DNA of 64,000 nt. Source: Sporolactobacillus sp. CQH2019 (lineage in GTDB: Bacteria; Bacillota; Bacilli; Bacillales; Sporolactobacillaceae). Positions 9,353-18,939 of the stretch are shown piece after piece; position 1 is the stretch's first letter; the number at the start of each line of letters is the position of its first letter. The notes under the pieces were generated by a model. It saw only the letters and a list, made by a program, of their open reading frames with translations, had not been told where the DNA came from and searched no databases. The position numbers were made by a program, and so were the translations under genes. Location of the stretch: contig NZ_JARAJZ010000013.1 in assembly GCF_028765345.1 (NCBI RefSeq), forward strand, positions 51,987-115,986, written 5' to 3'.

Positions 9353-11096
9353 GGAGAACGCCCCCTTCATTCTGCGACTCGTAAATTTCCCTGTAAATAG
9401 CACAGGTGTTAAGCAGTTCGTCGTGTGTGCCGACTGCGTTGATTTTTCCGTCGTCGAGCACGATGATCCTGTCGGCGTCCTGCACGGACGCAACGCGCTG
9501 GGCAATAATGATCTTCGTCGTATCCGGGATGTCATTCTTAAACGCCTGGCGGATCATTCCATCAGTCTTGGTGTCCACAGCGCTGGTGGAATCATCAAGG
9601 ATCAGAATTTTGGGCTTCTTCAGCAACGCCCGTGCAATGCAGAGCCGCTGCTTCTGGCCGCCGGACACATTGGTGCCGCCCTGCTCGATATAGGTGTCGT
9701 ACTGATCCGGGAACTCGCGGATAAACCCGTCGGCCTGGGCAAGCTCGCATGCATGAATCATTTCCTCATTCGTCGCGTTTTCATTGCCCCAGCGGAGATT
9801 TTCTTTGATCGTGCCGGAAAAGAGTACATTCTTCTGTAGCACCATCGCTACCTGATTGCGAAGCGATTCAATATCATAATCCCGTACGTCGACACCGCCG
9901 ACCGTTACCCTTCCGCGCACGACATCATAAAGGCGGGGAATCAGTTGGACAAGGCTCGACTTCGAGGAGCCGGTCCCGCCGAGGATGCCGACCGTTTCAC
10001 CGGATGTGATAAAGAGGCTGATTCCATCAAGAACCGGCTTGTCGGCCTTTCTGGCATATGTAAAAGTGACATTCTCAAAAGTGATCGAACCGTCCTTTAC
10101 CGTGGTTACCGGATGTTCCCCGTTTTTCAGGTCGCTTTCCTCATTCAGAATTGCCACAATGCGCTCGGCCGACGCGCGGGAAATAATGATCATGACAAAT
10201 ACCATCGAAAGCATCATCAGGCTCATGAGTATCTGCATCGCATAGGTGATGAGGCCCGTCAAATCGCCGGCAGAAAGCCCGTAAGCCGGATTGTTGCCGC
10301 TGGCAACAATCTCTTTTGCGCCGAACCAGGAAAGTAAAAGCATGCTGGCGTAAAGACAGAACTGCATGAGCGGCATATTGAATGCCAGTCTTTTTTCTGC
10401 CTTGGAAAAATCCCGAAAGATTGTTTGGGAAATGCCCGCAAACTTCTGTTCTTCATAATCCTCCCGGATATACGATTTGACCACCCGGATGCCAAGCAGG
10501 TTTTCCTGCACGACATTGTTCAGTCGGTCATAGGTATTGAAAACCCGCACGAAGATTGGATGTACGTGCGACATAATCAGCCACAGGCCGATGCCGAGCA
10601 CCGGGATGGTTGCAAGAAAAATCAGTGATAAATGGACATCGATACGAAAAGAGAAGATCAATGCGAACACAATCATCACCGGAGCACGTGTCCCAAGGCG
10701 GATCAGCATCTGGTACGCCATTTGCACATTGGTAACGTCGGTGGTCAATCGTGTGATGATGCTGCCTGTCGAAAATTTATCGATATTAGAAAACGAAAAC
10801 TTTTGCACGTTATAGAACATATCCCGGCGCAGATTCTTTGCATAGCCAGAAGAAGCAGTTGCCGCGCTGCGTCCTGCGAGAGCGCCGACCAGCAGCGAAA
10901 TCATCGCCGTGATAACAAGGGCAAGCCCTATCCATAAAACATTGGACATATTTTTCTTAATGATGCCGTAATCGATCAGATAGGCCATCAGCGTGGGAAT
11001 AACAATTTCAAAAAATGCTTCAAATGTTACATATACCGGGGTGAGGATAGTATCTTTTTTGTATTCCCGTATACTGGATAAGAGTTTTTTAATCAT
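9345..11096 (-). CDS. heterodimeric ABC exporter, degenerate half (YheI/BmrC-like)
   Basis: A 583-residue half-transporter: six membrane helices, then an ATPase domain. The Walker A is GGTGSSKSS, and the Walker B is ILILDDSTSAVDT, with aspartate where the catalytic glutamate belongs. The C-loop is the canonical VSGGQ. Paired with the downstream gene, which has a good Walker B and a weak LSQGQ C-loop, this gives one canonical and one degenerate ATP site, as in other heterodimeric exporters. An AGGGGG ribosome site precedes ATG 11096. First gene of a two-gene operon. Confidence 0.88.
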   Translation of the reverse strand: MIKKLLSSIREYKKDTILTPVYVTFEAFFEIVIPTLMAYLIDYGIIKKNMSNVLWIGLALVITAMISLLVGALAGRSAATASSGYAKNLRRDMFYNVQKFSFSNIDKFSTGSIITRLTTDVTNVQMAYQMLIRLGTRAPVMIVFALIFSFRIDVHLSLIFLATIPVLGIGLWLIMSHVHPIFVRVFNTYDRLNNVVQENLLGIRVVKSYIREDYEEQKFAGISQTIFRDFSKAEKRLAFNMPLMQFCLYASMLLLSWFGAKEIVASGNNPAYGLSAGDLTGLITYAMQILMSLMMLSMVFVMIIISRASAERIVAILNEESDLKNGEHPVTTVKDGSITFENVTFTYARKADKPVLDGISLFITSGETVGILGGTGSSKSSLVQLIPRLYDVVRGRVTVGGVDVRDYDIESLRNQVAMVLQKNVLFSGTIKENLRWGNENATNEEMIHACELAQADGFIREFPDQYDTYIEQGGTNVSGGQKQRLCIARALLKKPKILILDDSTSAVDTKTDGMIRQAFKNDIPDTTKIIIAQRVASVQDADRIIVLDDGKINAVGTHDELLNTCAIYREIYESQNEGGVLHE

Positions 11097-11718
11097 AAAC
11101 GACCCCCTGCGGTCTGCCTGATCCTTATCAAAGAACAGGCTTAATATTTGCTATATTTTCTTTCATTCTTTGAATATAGGAATACAACGTATTTACTTTT
11201 TCATCAGTAAATCGCTGATAAAGGCCTGGTCCATCCTTTCCGCATCAGTCTCATAAGTCCTTCGATTTTCCGCGCTTTTTCAGGCGCGCTTCGTGGGTGT
11301 CTGACTGTCTTTGGATCAGGCCCTTCTGTTCCCATCAGTCTGAGCACCTTTGATGCAGTGGAGCGGGCAGTGATAAAATATCCTTGATATCTTTCCGGTA
11401 GACATTTTGATCTGCATCTGCATTATCGGCGAGGCCGCTAATAAATCTATCCATGCCTATTTTATCCAATTGCCCCTGACCATGAATATCCAGGTTGTTA
11501 ATCAGCCCGTTACTCTCTGGGTAACAATGGACCCAATCATTATACATGCTTTCCGCCTTAACTTTACTTACACGTTCATTCATACTCATCTTCCCCTGCA
11601 GCACTCGACAAGCGTCGGCTTCTTCTGCCGCGGTCACATTAAACCCTTCGAGAGAAAGAATGCTTTGCTGACCTGAGTGGCATGCGCATCATTTGATCAT
11701 CCTTGGTTCCCCTTTAGA
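11097..11718. other. upstream region of the ABC operon; unrecognised ORF
   Basis: A minus-strand frame at 11335-11637 (about 100 residues, containing KAESMYNDWVHCYPESNGLI) reads like folded protein. Coding-looking sequence continues below it to about 11230 in another frame, so it may be a frameshifted gene. I cannot assign a family. The promoter of the ABC operon must lie in 11097-11330. Confidence 0.3.
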
Positions 11719-11952
11719 TCACTCTTTCTGAATCTTAAACAGAACCAGTAACAGGTATACCCAAAGCTTCCGCATCAGAAATAGGTGCTCATCTTTATGG
11801 CTAGACTGACTGTCAAACCCGGACAAACTACTGGCAGAAATATCTGTTCTTCTGGATAACTCTTTTGGGGATATATGCGCATCGGCCATCGCCTCCCTGA
11901 GACATGGCTGAACGTTTACTTTACCGAATAATTTTGTTCCAATAATGTTCAT
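11719..11952 (-). pseudogene. XRE/Cro-type HTH regulator, frameshifted
   Basis: The N-terminal half reads VQPCLREAMADAHISPKEL and RRTDISASSLSGFD, a small Cro/C1-type helix-turn-helix protein. Downstream the expected reading (ISDAEALGIPVT) is found in a different frame, and the original frame is regained at LFKIQKE. Two compensating frameshifts therefore scramble about 16 residues in the second half. Probably non-functional. Confidence 0.55.
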
Positions 11953-12084
11953 CCTTTATGGTTTCCTTTTCTATATACCAATTATGTCCCTGTATTTGCT
12001 AATTGACAATTAGCAAAGGAGGAGCACCTATTTAAGAGCCAAGCCTGTCTGTCCAGACTGTGGTTTATTTTCAAGGGGCTACTA

Positions 12085-12699
12085 TTAGCTTCGTGCAATA
12101 ACTGCTATGAGTTGCTGTGGGCTCAATGACCGGCTTTGCAGAAAGATTTGATAAGCTTCTTCCGGAGGCAAAACCGTTTTTTGGTTCAGCCAATAGATGA
12201 TAATATCAATGATTCCCTGTATTACGATTTCCTTCGCAAAGTTGGCTGAGAATTTTATCGTCTTTCCATGGAAACTCGGATCCGGCTGCATCAGCACTTC
12301 GCCGATCAAGTGTTTCACCTTGCCGGCAATCGCTGCCGCGTGTTCATTCAACAGCAGCGCAGCCATATCCCGCTGTCGATACAGATACCTGAACAGCTGG
12401 TAAAATGCGTTGTTGTTCTGATTCACCTCCCCCGCTTTGGCATCGGAAGCCGGCTTCGGGTAACGCCGGAAAATCCCGCTAATGTTGGCTACGATATCAT
12501 CTTCGTAATGGGCTAAAAGATCATACTTGTCGACATAGTGCAGATAAAAGGTACCCCTGCTGATCCCTGCAGCCTTCGAAAGCTGCTGGACACTCAGTTT
12601 GTCAAAGCCGTTTTCATGAACCAACTTAATAAAGGCTTTTTGAATTTTGATCTCCGTCTCTAACATCTTTGTGTTCGTTTCGATGAGGCTCGCCCCCAA
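12085..12699 (-). CDS. TetR/AcrR-family repressor (copy 2)
   Basis: A 204-residue paralogue of the copy 1 regulator. The HTH is conserved (SVQQLSKAAGISRGTFYLHY). Differences cluster in the ligand domain (for example LMQPDPSFHGKTIKFSANF against LLQTDSSFHGKAVNFSAGF), which could shift inducer response. It is divergent from yhgE copy 2. The frame opens at TTG 12699 (GGGGGCG replaces the GGAGGCG of copy 1), with ATG 12666 as the alternative start. Confidence 0.85.
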   Translation of the reverse strand: MGASLIETNTKMLETEIKIQKAFIKLVHENGFDKLSVQQLSKAAGISRGTFYLHYVDKYDLLAHYEDDIVANISGIFRRYPKPASDAKAGEVNQNNNAFYQLFRYLYRQRDMAALLLNEHAAAIAGKVKHLIGEVLMQPDPSFHGKTIKFSANFAKEIVIQGIIDIIIYWLNQKTVLPPEEAYQIFLQSRSLSPQQLIAVIARS

Positions 12700-12866
12700 T
12701 TAACAGCCCGTCAATTTCATAACCATTTAACAACAAATTTAAAAGAATTACAATGAACACTTCTGTTGATTTTGTGTAGCGGAAGAAAGCAGAACACACA
12801 TGATGAACACCGCAGCGCGCCTAAAATGGCACGTATTCAGCTTAACATTCGGGTCGAAATTGTGTA

Positions 12867-14810
12867 TTGTCAGGTTTAGATCGAGCAGCTAATATCATCA
12901 ATGAACAAAGTGTTAATTTGAAAGGCGGTAATCAAATACTGACGAGTGAATGGAAATACCTTATCCGACACAGGATGTTCGTTGTTCTGATTGCGATTGC
13001 CCTGATCCCTGCGATCTACTGCTTCATCTATCTTTCTTCAATGTGGGACACCTATGGCAAGATGGATCACCTGCCTGTGGCTATTGTGAATCATGACAAG
13101 GCGGTTATCTACCACGGCAAGCGCATCAATATTGGCCACGACCTAACAACCAGTTTGGTGAAGTCGGATGTACTGAGTTTTCATCGCGTCTCAGAAAAAG
13201 TTGCCGAGGAGCGGCTGAAGGCCGGGAAGTACTATATGATTCTGACGATTCCTGAGGACTTCTCAAAGAAAGCGGCCACGATCATGAGTGCAAGCCCTCA
13301 GAAGATGAATCTGTACTTCCGTTTCAATTCCGGTCAAAGCTTCGTCGTTTCCAAGATGACGGGCGGCGTCGCGACCGCAATCAAAGCAAAAGTATCGGCC
13401 CAGGTCACCAGGCTTTATACAACGACTGTACTTAATGCACTGAACAGTGCCGCTTCCGGTATGAAAAAAGCCGCTGCTGGTGGTCAGCAGCTCGCAAACG
13501 GGGCACATCAACTGATCCTTGGCGAAGCTCAAATGAGCACGGGTACTAACTCAATGAGCGGCGGCATCGATCAACTGATCAGCGGGAACAGCAAGCTTGT
13601 CACTGGCAACCGGGCCATGAGCTTCGGCTTTGCCAAATTGACCAGCAACACAGCTGCACTCACCGGCGGCCTGCAACAGATTGAAGCCGGCCTGACACAG
13701 CTCACGCAGAAATCACCGCAATTAACCGCCGGAGCCGCGAAGCTTACACAACTGGCACAGGATATCAAAAAACAGCTCAGCTCAGGAACAAATAGTCTGG
13801 TACAAATTCAAGCTGAAACGTCGGCTCTTGTTAAGGGCCTGGCCGGCATGACCGCCGGCAGCGCTGCAAGCAGTGATGGTACCCGGGCCTTACTGAACGG
13901 AACACAGAAACTGACGACCGGTATGAACGTTTATACCCAAGGGGCTGGCACCTTAGCTACCGCGAATCAACATATCGGCAGCGGACTCGCCGCTGTCCGA
14001 CAAAATCTGCCCATAATCCAGGCCGGTGCCGGCAAATTAAATTCAGGTACTGCAAGCTTGCTCCAAGGCACGAACCAGTTGTTAAGCGGCAGTCAGACAT
14101 TGGCTTCCAGTTTGAACACCGGCGTTGAAAAGCTTCAAGTGCTCCATACTCAAGAACGCAATGCTGCCGCCTTAGCCAATCCTGTCCATGAAATCACCAG
14201 TGATATCGCTAAGATCCCCAATAATGGGACCGGGATGGCTCCTTTTGCTATCGCAATCGGCCTGTACGTTGGCGGCATCGTGCTGGGCACAATGTATGAG
14301 GCTTTCTTACCGCGCCGCGCCATTACCTGGTGGGCGAGCAAGGCCTCCGTTGTCGGATCAGTTGGCTTGCTCCAAACGGCCCTGCTCTGCTGGTCTTTAA
14401 CCCAGGGCACTCATCTACACGTTGCCGACCCCGGTGCCTTTTTCCTGATCCTGTTACCTGGCTCATGGCTGGTCTTGTCACTGATTTTCCTCCTGAGACT
14501 GCTGCTTGGGGGTTTTGGAACCTGGCTGGTCTCTATTGTTCTCGTGATCCAGCTGGCTGCCTCTGGCGGCCTTTACCCGACCTACTTACTCAACAGCTTT
14601 GCCAGGTCGCTTAATATTTGGCTGCCGATGACCTATCTTATCGACGCCTTGCGCAGCCTCATTTCAACACATCAAGCCATTATCAGTGATGTCTGGATCA
14701 TGATCGCTTTAGTTGTAGGATTTAACCTGGCGATGTTACTGCGTTTCCAACTTGGGCTGCATCGGAGTTTCATCGAGATCAAAGACGACCCGCAAAGTGA
14801 AGGATGTTGA
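12867..14810 (+). CDS. YhgE/Pip-family membrane protein (copy 2), start codon doubtful
   Basis: The same architecture as copy 1: an N-terminal membrane helix, a glycine/leucine coiled middle and a five-helix ABC-2-like C-terminus. The codon matching the copy 1 start (ATG 2145) is ATA here, and the ribosome site has changed from AGAAGG to AGGCGG. Remaining options are TTG 12867 with no ribosome site or an internal ATG within HRMFVV (residue 36 of the long frame). The body of the gene is open with no stops. It may be poorly translated or use a non-standard start. Confidence 0.75.
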   Translation: MSGLDRAANIINEQSVNLKGGNQILTSEWKYLIRHRMFVVLIAIALIPAIYCFIYLSSMWDTYGKMDHLPVAIVNHDKAVIYHGKRINIGHDLTTSLVKSDVLSFHRVSEKVAEERLKAGKYYMILTIPEDFSKKAATIMSASPQKMNLYFRFNSGQSFVVSKMTGGVATAIKAKVSAQVTRLYTTTVLNALNSAASGMKKAAAGGQQLANGAHQLILGEAQMSTGTNSMSGGIDQLISGNSKLVTGNRAMSFGFAKLTSNTAALTGGLQQIEAGLTQLTQKSPQLTAGAAKLTQLAQDIKKQLSSGTNSLVQIQAETSALVKGLAGMTAGSAASSDGTRALLNGTQKLTTGMNVYTQGAGTLATANQHIGSGLAAVRQNLPIIQAGAGKLNSGTASLLQGTNQLLSGSQTLASSLNTGVEKLQVLHTQERNAAALANPVHEITSDIAKIPNNGTGMAPFAIAIGLYVGGIVLGTMYEAFLPRRAITWWASKASVVGSVGLLQTALLCWSLTQGTHLHVADPGAFFLILLPGSWLVLSLIFLLRLLLGGFGTWLVSIVLVIQLAASGGLYPTYLLNSFARSLNIWLPMTYLIDALRSLISTHQAIISDVWIMIALVVGFNLAMLLRFQLGLHRSFIEIKDDPQSEGC

Positions 14811-15472
14811 GCATCATGAGATTGGCCTCTCTGCCAAAATAGAAAATCGAAGTCGTCAGAAAATTAACCGATGCAAATCCATAGGACGAGAAGTATGGGC
14901 ATTTGATTCGAGCCAGCGAGCTCGCAGTTGATTCCATACAAAGATTACTGATAACTAAAATGTCGTTGTCTGAAACATCAGGAGTCTTACAATTGCTGTA
15001 CAAAGCAGAAACAATTTGAAAAGGGAAACAGTTTAGCTTCTTAACATCGCACTTTATAAATTTTATGACCTTTACTCACGATGGCTCAAACTCTGATAAA
15101 TATGGATTTTAGCTCTCAACAAATAACTTTATTGTCCAGTCAAGATCTTTTTCGTTACGCATCAGCCGGGACAATAGAGTCTTTCGAACCGGTACAAACC
15201 ATGCTACCGTCAGCAGGACTCGTGTTTTTTTTCTTAAATTCTCTATGGTCTATGGATTAAATTCACTAGAAAATCCAAAAAGCCTATTAGTGAAGCAAGC
15301 CCTATATATACGTGACAATTCCAAATCAGTATTTCTTCTTGGAACAACATCAGGAAATGTATGCACATGAAGATCAATAACTCCATGTAAAATTTCTTAT
15401 CCTAAGCTCATTACCGTAATCCCTTTCCAAACATAATAAATTATAATGAATGATTACATATTGTTTAGGATA
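14811..15472. other. intergenic in copy 2, no gene seen
   Basis: This matches the outer parts of the longer copy 1 intergenic region (4041-5267) and lacks its central 560 bp. The junction is near 15035, where GGGAAACAGTTTAGCTTC departs from copy 1. No ribosome sites or ORFs of note. Confidence 0.4.
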
Positions 15473-16369
15473 TCAGTTCATTTCATGATTAACAGACTTT
15501 TTAACAAATTTTTTATTGGTTAAGTAGACGCCGAAAATGACAACTATCCCGCCGATAATCTGAAAAAGATTAATACCATTTCCTAATAAAATACTGATGA
15601 TTGCGGTAAAAACCGTAATCAGATTCAGAAAGATGCCTGCGTGGCCTGATCCCACTACGGGTACGCCAATATTCCAGAATAACAGCGAACCCACAGAAGG
15701 GAAGAGTGCCAGATAAAGAATTCCAAATGTTGTTGCAGGGGTAAAGGACCAGTTGAAATTTGAATAAATGAAAAATGGCAGCATCAGCAGCAAACTGAGG
15801 GCCACGGTAACAGCAGTTGCCCCGATCGGGGGTAAATCTTTGATTCTATTACTGAGCAGTGTATAAAAGGTCCATGAAATGATCACCATAAGCATGAAGA
15901 GATCCCCGGCATTGTAATCAATCGCAAACACGCGCAAAAGATTGCCACGGGTAAGAACCAGCAGCACACCGATCAACGATATAATCAATCCCAGAACATT
16001 TACTTTACTTAACTTTTCCTTTAATAACCAAGCAGCTAAGATCGCGATCATAGCCGGATTGACCGAATTAATTAACGCTGCATTCAGTGATGACGTAAAA
16101 AACAGGGCCTCATATAATAAAATATTATAGCCGATGATACCCAGTATAGAAAGAACAAGCAGTACCTTCCACTCTCTCCAAATCGCCTTCCATTTCGGCT
16201 TTTCAATAATTTGCGCGAGCGGGAAAAGAATAATTGCTGCGATCAGCCAGCGCAAAAAGTTTATCTGAATAGGTTGCATGGCACCTATCACATATTTGCC
16301 GCAAATATAGTTACCGGCCCAAAAAAGGTTAGCAAGAATAAGAAGAATGACAGCTGTTGATCTCCTCAT
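15473..16369 (-). CDS. DMT-superfamily (EamA) exporter, intact copy
   Basis: About 298 residues with ten predicted membrane helices arranged as two EamA repeats (first about residues 6-135, second about 150-285). The N-terminus is MRRSTAVILLILANLFWAGN, typical of the family (FWGxN motif). ATG 16369 is preferred over ATG 16387 because GGAGG lies between them. Probably a metabolite or amino-acid exporter of the inner membrane. The divergent LysR gene at 16617 is the likely regulator. A truncated duplicate is at 5268-5849. Confidence 0.88.
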   Translation of the reverse strand: MRRSTAVILLILANLFWAGNYICGKYVIGAMQPIQINFLRWLIAAIILFPLAQIIEKPKWKAIWREWKVLLVLSILGIIGYNILLYEALFFTSSLNAALINSVNPAMIAILAAWLLKEKLSKVNVLGLIISLIGVLLVLTRGNLLRVFAIDYNAGDLFMLMVIISWTFYTLLSNRIKDLPPIGATAVTVALSLLLMLPFFIYSNFNWSFTPATTFGILYLALFPSVGSLLFWNIGVPVVGSGHAGIFLNLITVFTAIISILLGNGINLFQIIGGIVVIFGVYLTNKKFVKKSVNHEMN

Positions 16370-16616
16370 AACACTACCTCCTCGCATTATTATAGAGATT
16401 GTTCATTTACTAAAGTCTTATATAATACGTCACCTATCCTCTTCCTTTTTTAATCAGATAAGCTGAATTTTTCATTGCAAACGTTATTTTTCAGCTCCTT
16501 TTATCTTGCTTTACGATATTAATAATAAGCCAAAATATTATATAATAAAAATGCCAATATATTTATATCACTTATAATTTAATTGATATAATTGTGAAAG
16601 TGAGAAGGTGGTACAA

Positions 16617-17489
16617 TTGAATTTCAGACAATTAGAGCATTTTATAATGATCGCCGATAATATGAATATATCGACAACCGCCAAAAGATTAGGACTTCCT
16701 CAACCTTTTTTGAGCCAACAGTTAAAAAAATTAGAAACGGATCTCGATACTACGCTATTAGAGAGAAACACACGTCATATGAAGTTGACTGCGTCAGGTA
16801 AAGTTTTATACACCAGAGGGAAGCAATTACTGCAACTTTGTAATGTGATCCAGCAGGAGTTATCAGCCGTTAAAACGGGGAAAAAGGGGACTTTATCTCT
16901 TGGAGTGACGCCATCAATCGGCAATAGTGTACTTCCAAATTGGATTACCAGCTACCATGAAAAGTATCCTGGAATCAGTTTTTCAATCGAGGAACATCCG
17001 ATCATAAAAATAGTGTCGATGTTAGAGGATGATTTAATTGAATTTGGTATTATTCGTACACCCTTTCAGTCGAAACGGTATCATGTGATTTCTCTGCCTA
17101 GCGAACCCATGGTCGCCGTGACTCATAGTGAGAACGGGTTTCAAAATAATCAGCCAGAAATTAATATGGCCTTTTTTATTAACAAGCCTATCTTAGTATG
17201 TAAGAGATATGAAGCGACAGTAAAAAAGCTTTGTCAAAAATATGGATTTGAGCCAAATATATCTGTGAAGGTCGACAACACAGCAACGCTGCTCTTACTC
17301 GCCAAACAAGGGATCGGTATAGCTATCATTCCCAGGGATTGGTTAGAACTGATCAAGGCTCCCCAGATTCATTATTGCGAAATAAAAGATTCAGAATTAT
17401 TTACTCGTATTTCTATTATTTGGAAGAAAAGTGCCCATTTGTCGATAGCGGCAAACAATTTTATACAAGGAATAAGGGAGAATTCATAA
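16617..17489 (+). CDS. LysR-family transcriptional regulator
   Basis: About 290 residues. It has an N-terminal winged HTH (residues 1-60: FRQLEHFIMIADNMNISTTA, then RLGLPQPFLSQQLKKLE) and a periplasmic-binding-like effector domain from about residue 90. I chose TTG 16617 because AGAAGGTGG is 6 bp upstream; the GTG at 16608 lies inside that ribosome site. It is transcribed divergently from the intact DMT exporter across about 250 bp of very AT-rich DNA, the usual LysR/target arrangement. Confidence 0.87.
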   Translation: MNFRQLEHFIMIADNMNISTTAKRLGLPQPFLSQQLKKLETDLDTTLLERNTRHMKLTASGKVLYTRGKQLLQLCNVIQQELSAVKTGKKGTLSLGVTPSIGNSVLPNWITSYHEKYPGISFSIEEHPIIKIVSMLEDDLIEFGIIRTPFQSKRYHVISLPSEPMVAVTHSENGFQNNQPEINMAFFINKPILVCKRYEATVKKLCQKYGFEPNISVKVDNTATLLLLAKQGIGIAIIPRDWLELIKAPQIHYCEIKDSELFTRISIIWKKSAHLSIAANNFIQGIRENS

Positions 17490-18139
17490 TTTGTCGTGTT
17501 ATGAACAGGCGTACATCTCTCTCATGGCTGTACATGAGAATGCCTACACCATCCCATTTGGCCTGATAAACCTATTTCGGATCTGCTGGAATGGGTTTAA
17601 ACTCGTGTATCTGATCTTATTTTCAAATCAGGGTCATTTTGATCGTCCTTGAAACAGTGGAAGGATGAACGCCCGTTAATTTTGCTATTTTTTTTAACGT
17701 TACCATGTGATAAACGCCCCATCCTGTCAGCATTAGATTTCTAATCTAATTATTATTAAATGCCCTGTTATATGCTTCTATATAAAAACAAGTACAAACT
17801 TCTTCAAAGAACGTGCAATTATTTTAATTTTATCATCTTTAGAATAGCTTTGCATCGTCTCTGCAAGGATTTGGTCACAGCAGTCAATAATAATTGTACG
17901 AGTTATAAAATCCAAATAGGATTGGCACGGCTTTTTTTTATCACAATAATCGTAATGACATCTTTTAATTTTCAATTTTTCGCCGGCTTGTTGTAATTTT
18001 ATTTCTTATACTCTAAGAGCAGTCGATTACTATTACACGTTGAGTTTTTGGGAGTAGATAGACAAATAATCACAACAATCGCAGAAGATTAATGTTTCAT
18101 TTTAAATTGAAACAGAAACATACATTCGATATAATAATA
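17490..18139. other. intergenic, no gene seen
   Basis: AT-rich sequence between lysR and the IS66 element. Short frames at 17760-17996 on both strands lack ribosome sites and recognisable motifs. Confidence 0.4.
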
Positions 18140-18260
18140 GTAAGCGTCAAATAATGGACACCTTCTCATACTCCTAGCGTCATGCGATAATGCCTCTATG
18201 AATTGATCAGGAGGATGATCCATAACACGAGCGGAGCTACATACATTATGGAAGAAGAGA

Positions 18261-18533
18261 ATGAGCGATTTTGAAGCAAGCAAATTAACCGGCACTCAAT
18301 GGTGCGCTGATCAGGAAATCCCATTAAGTCAATTCCGATATTGGCGACGTAAGTTACGTTCGACAAGAGATGCCGCATCCTCAAGCAGGCCATCTTGGAT
18401 GGCCGTTGATCTAGCCGTACAGGAGAAAGCAGATATGCTTTTCATCTACCTGGGCCCGGCGAAAATCGAACTTCATGCTGGATTCGATCCGGACCTGTTC
18501 GCCGACGCGGTCCGTGTGCTTCGGAGCTTATGA
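18261..18533 (+). CDS. tnpA: IS66 accessory protein TnpA
   Basis: A small DNA-binding accessory protein of IS66 elements (about 90 residues from ATG 18261). It contains the conserved LTGTQWCADQEIPLSQFRYW segment (HTH-like) and a C-terminal LHAGFDPDLFADAVRVLRSL tail. The frame is open upstream to 18219 and encodes plausible extra residues (ITRAELHTLWKKR). The expected start there is ATA (18222) placed after GGAGG, so the original start codon may have been lost. It overlaps tnpB by 4 bp. Confidence 0.8.
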   Translation: MSDFEASKLTGTQWCADQEIPLSQFRYWRRKLRSTRDAASSSRPSWMAVDLAVQEKADMLFIYLGPAKIELHAGFDPDLFADAVRVLRSL

Positions 18534-18889
18534 TTCGGGAATCAGCGATCGAAAATGTCTACCTGGCCAAGGGGAACACCGATCTACGCAAATCGATTGA
18601 CGGGTTATCCATCCTGGTTCAGGAAAGCTTTCACCTCGATCCATTTTCACCCTGCCTGTTTGTCTTCTGTAATCGCAAACGAGACAAGCTGAAAATTCTT
18701 CACTGGGAATACAACGGATTCTGGCTTTACTATAAACGTCTGGAAAAGGGAACTTTCCAGTGGCCGAAGGCCCATAACGATGCCCCGTCTTTAAAAATCA
18801 GTCGGCGCCAATTGAATTGGCTGCTGGACGGACTGTCCCTCGAACAACGCGAGGCCCACCGGGCCGTAAAGGCACGCACGCTGATCTGA
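18530..18889 (+). CDS. tnpB: IS66 accessory protein TnpB (ORF2)
   Basis: A 119-residue IS66 ORF2 protein, recognised by its N-terminal VYLAKGNTDLRKSIDGLSIL and the central LFVFCNRKRDKLKILHWEYNG, GFWLYYKRLEKGTFQWP signatures. Intact. Required with TnpA and TnpC for IS66 transposition in studied members. It ends 51 bp before the tnpC start. Confidence 0.92.
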   Translation: MIRESAIENVYLAKGNTDLRKSIDGLSILVQESFHLDPFSPCLFVFCNRKRDKLKILHWEYNGFWLYYKRLEKGTFQWPKAHNDAPSLKISRRQLNWLLDGLSLEQREAHRAVKARTLI

Positions 18890-18939
18890 TTTTTGGCCAA
18901 AACGCAGACAGGGAGCGCACTTTCCATTATAATGAAAGA

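Larger units (their letters stand above)
12043..15996. repeat. segmental duplication, copy 2 (tetR-yhgE-DMT)
   Basis: Partner of 1250-5792. Order and orientation are the same. Coding parts differ by scattered substitutions, including two small indels in yhgE, so the duplication is not brand new. Homology ends inside the DMT gene, at the point where copy 1 was cut. Confidence 0.85.

Noticed and set aside
9353-9535. Extended N-terminus of the second ABC exporter gene
   Set aside because: Those 61 codons lie inside the partner gene and encode arginine-rich non-conserved sequence; ATG 9352 has the proper overlap.
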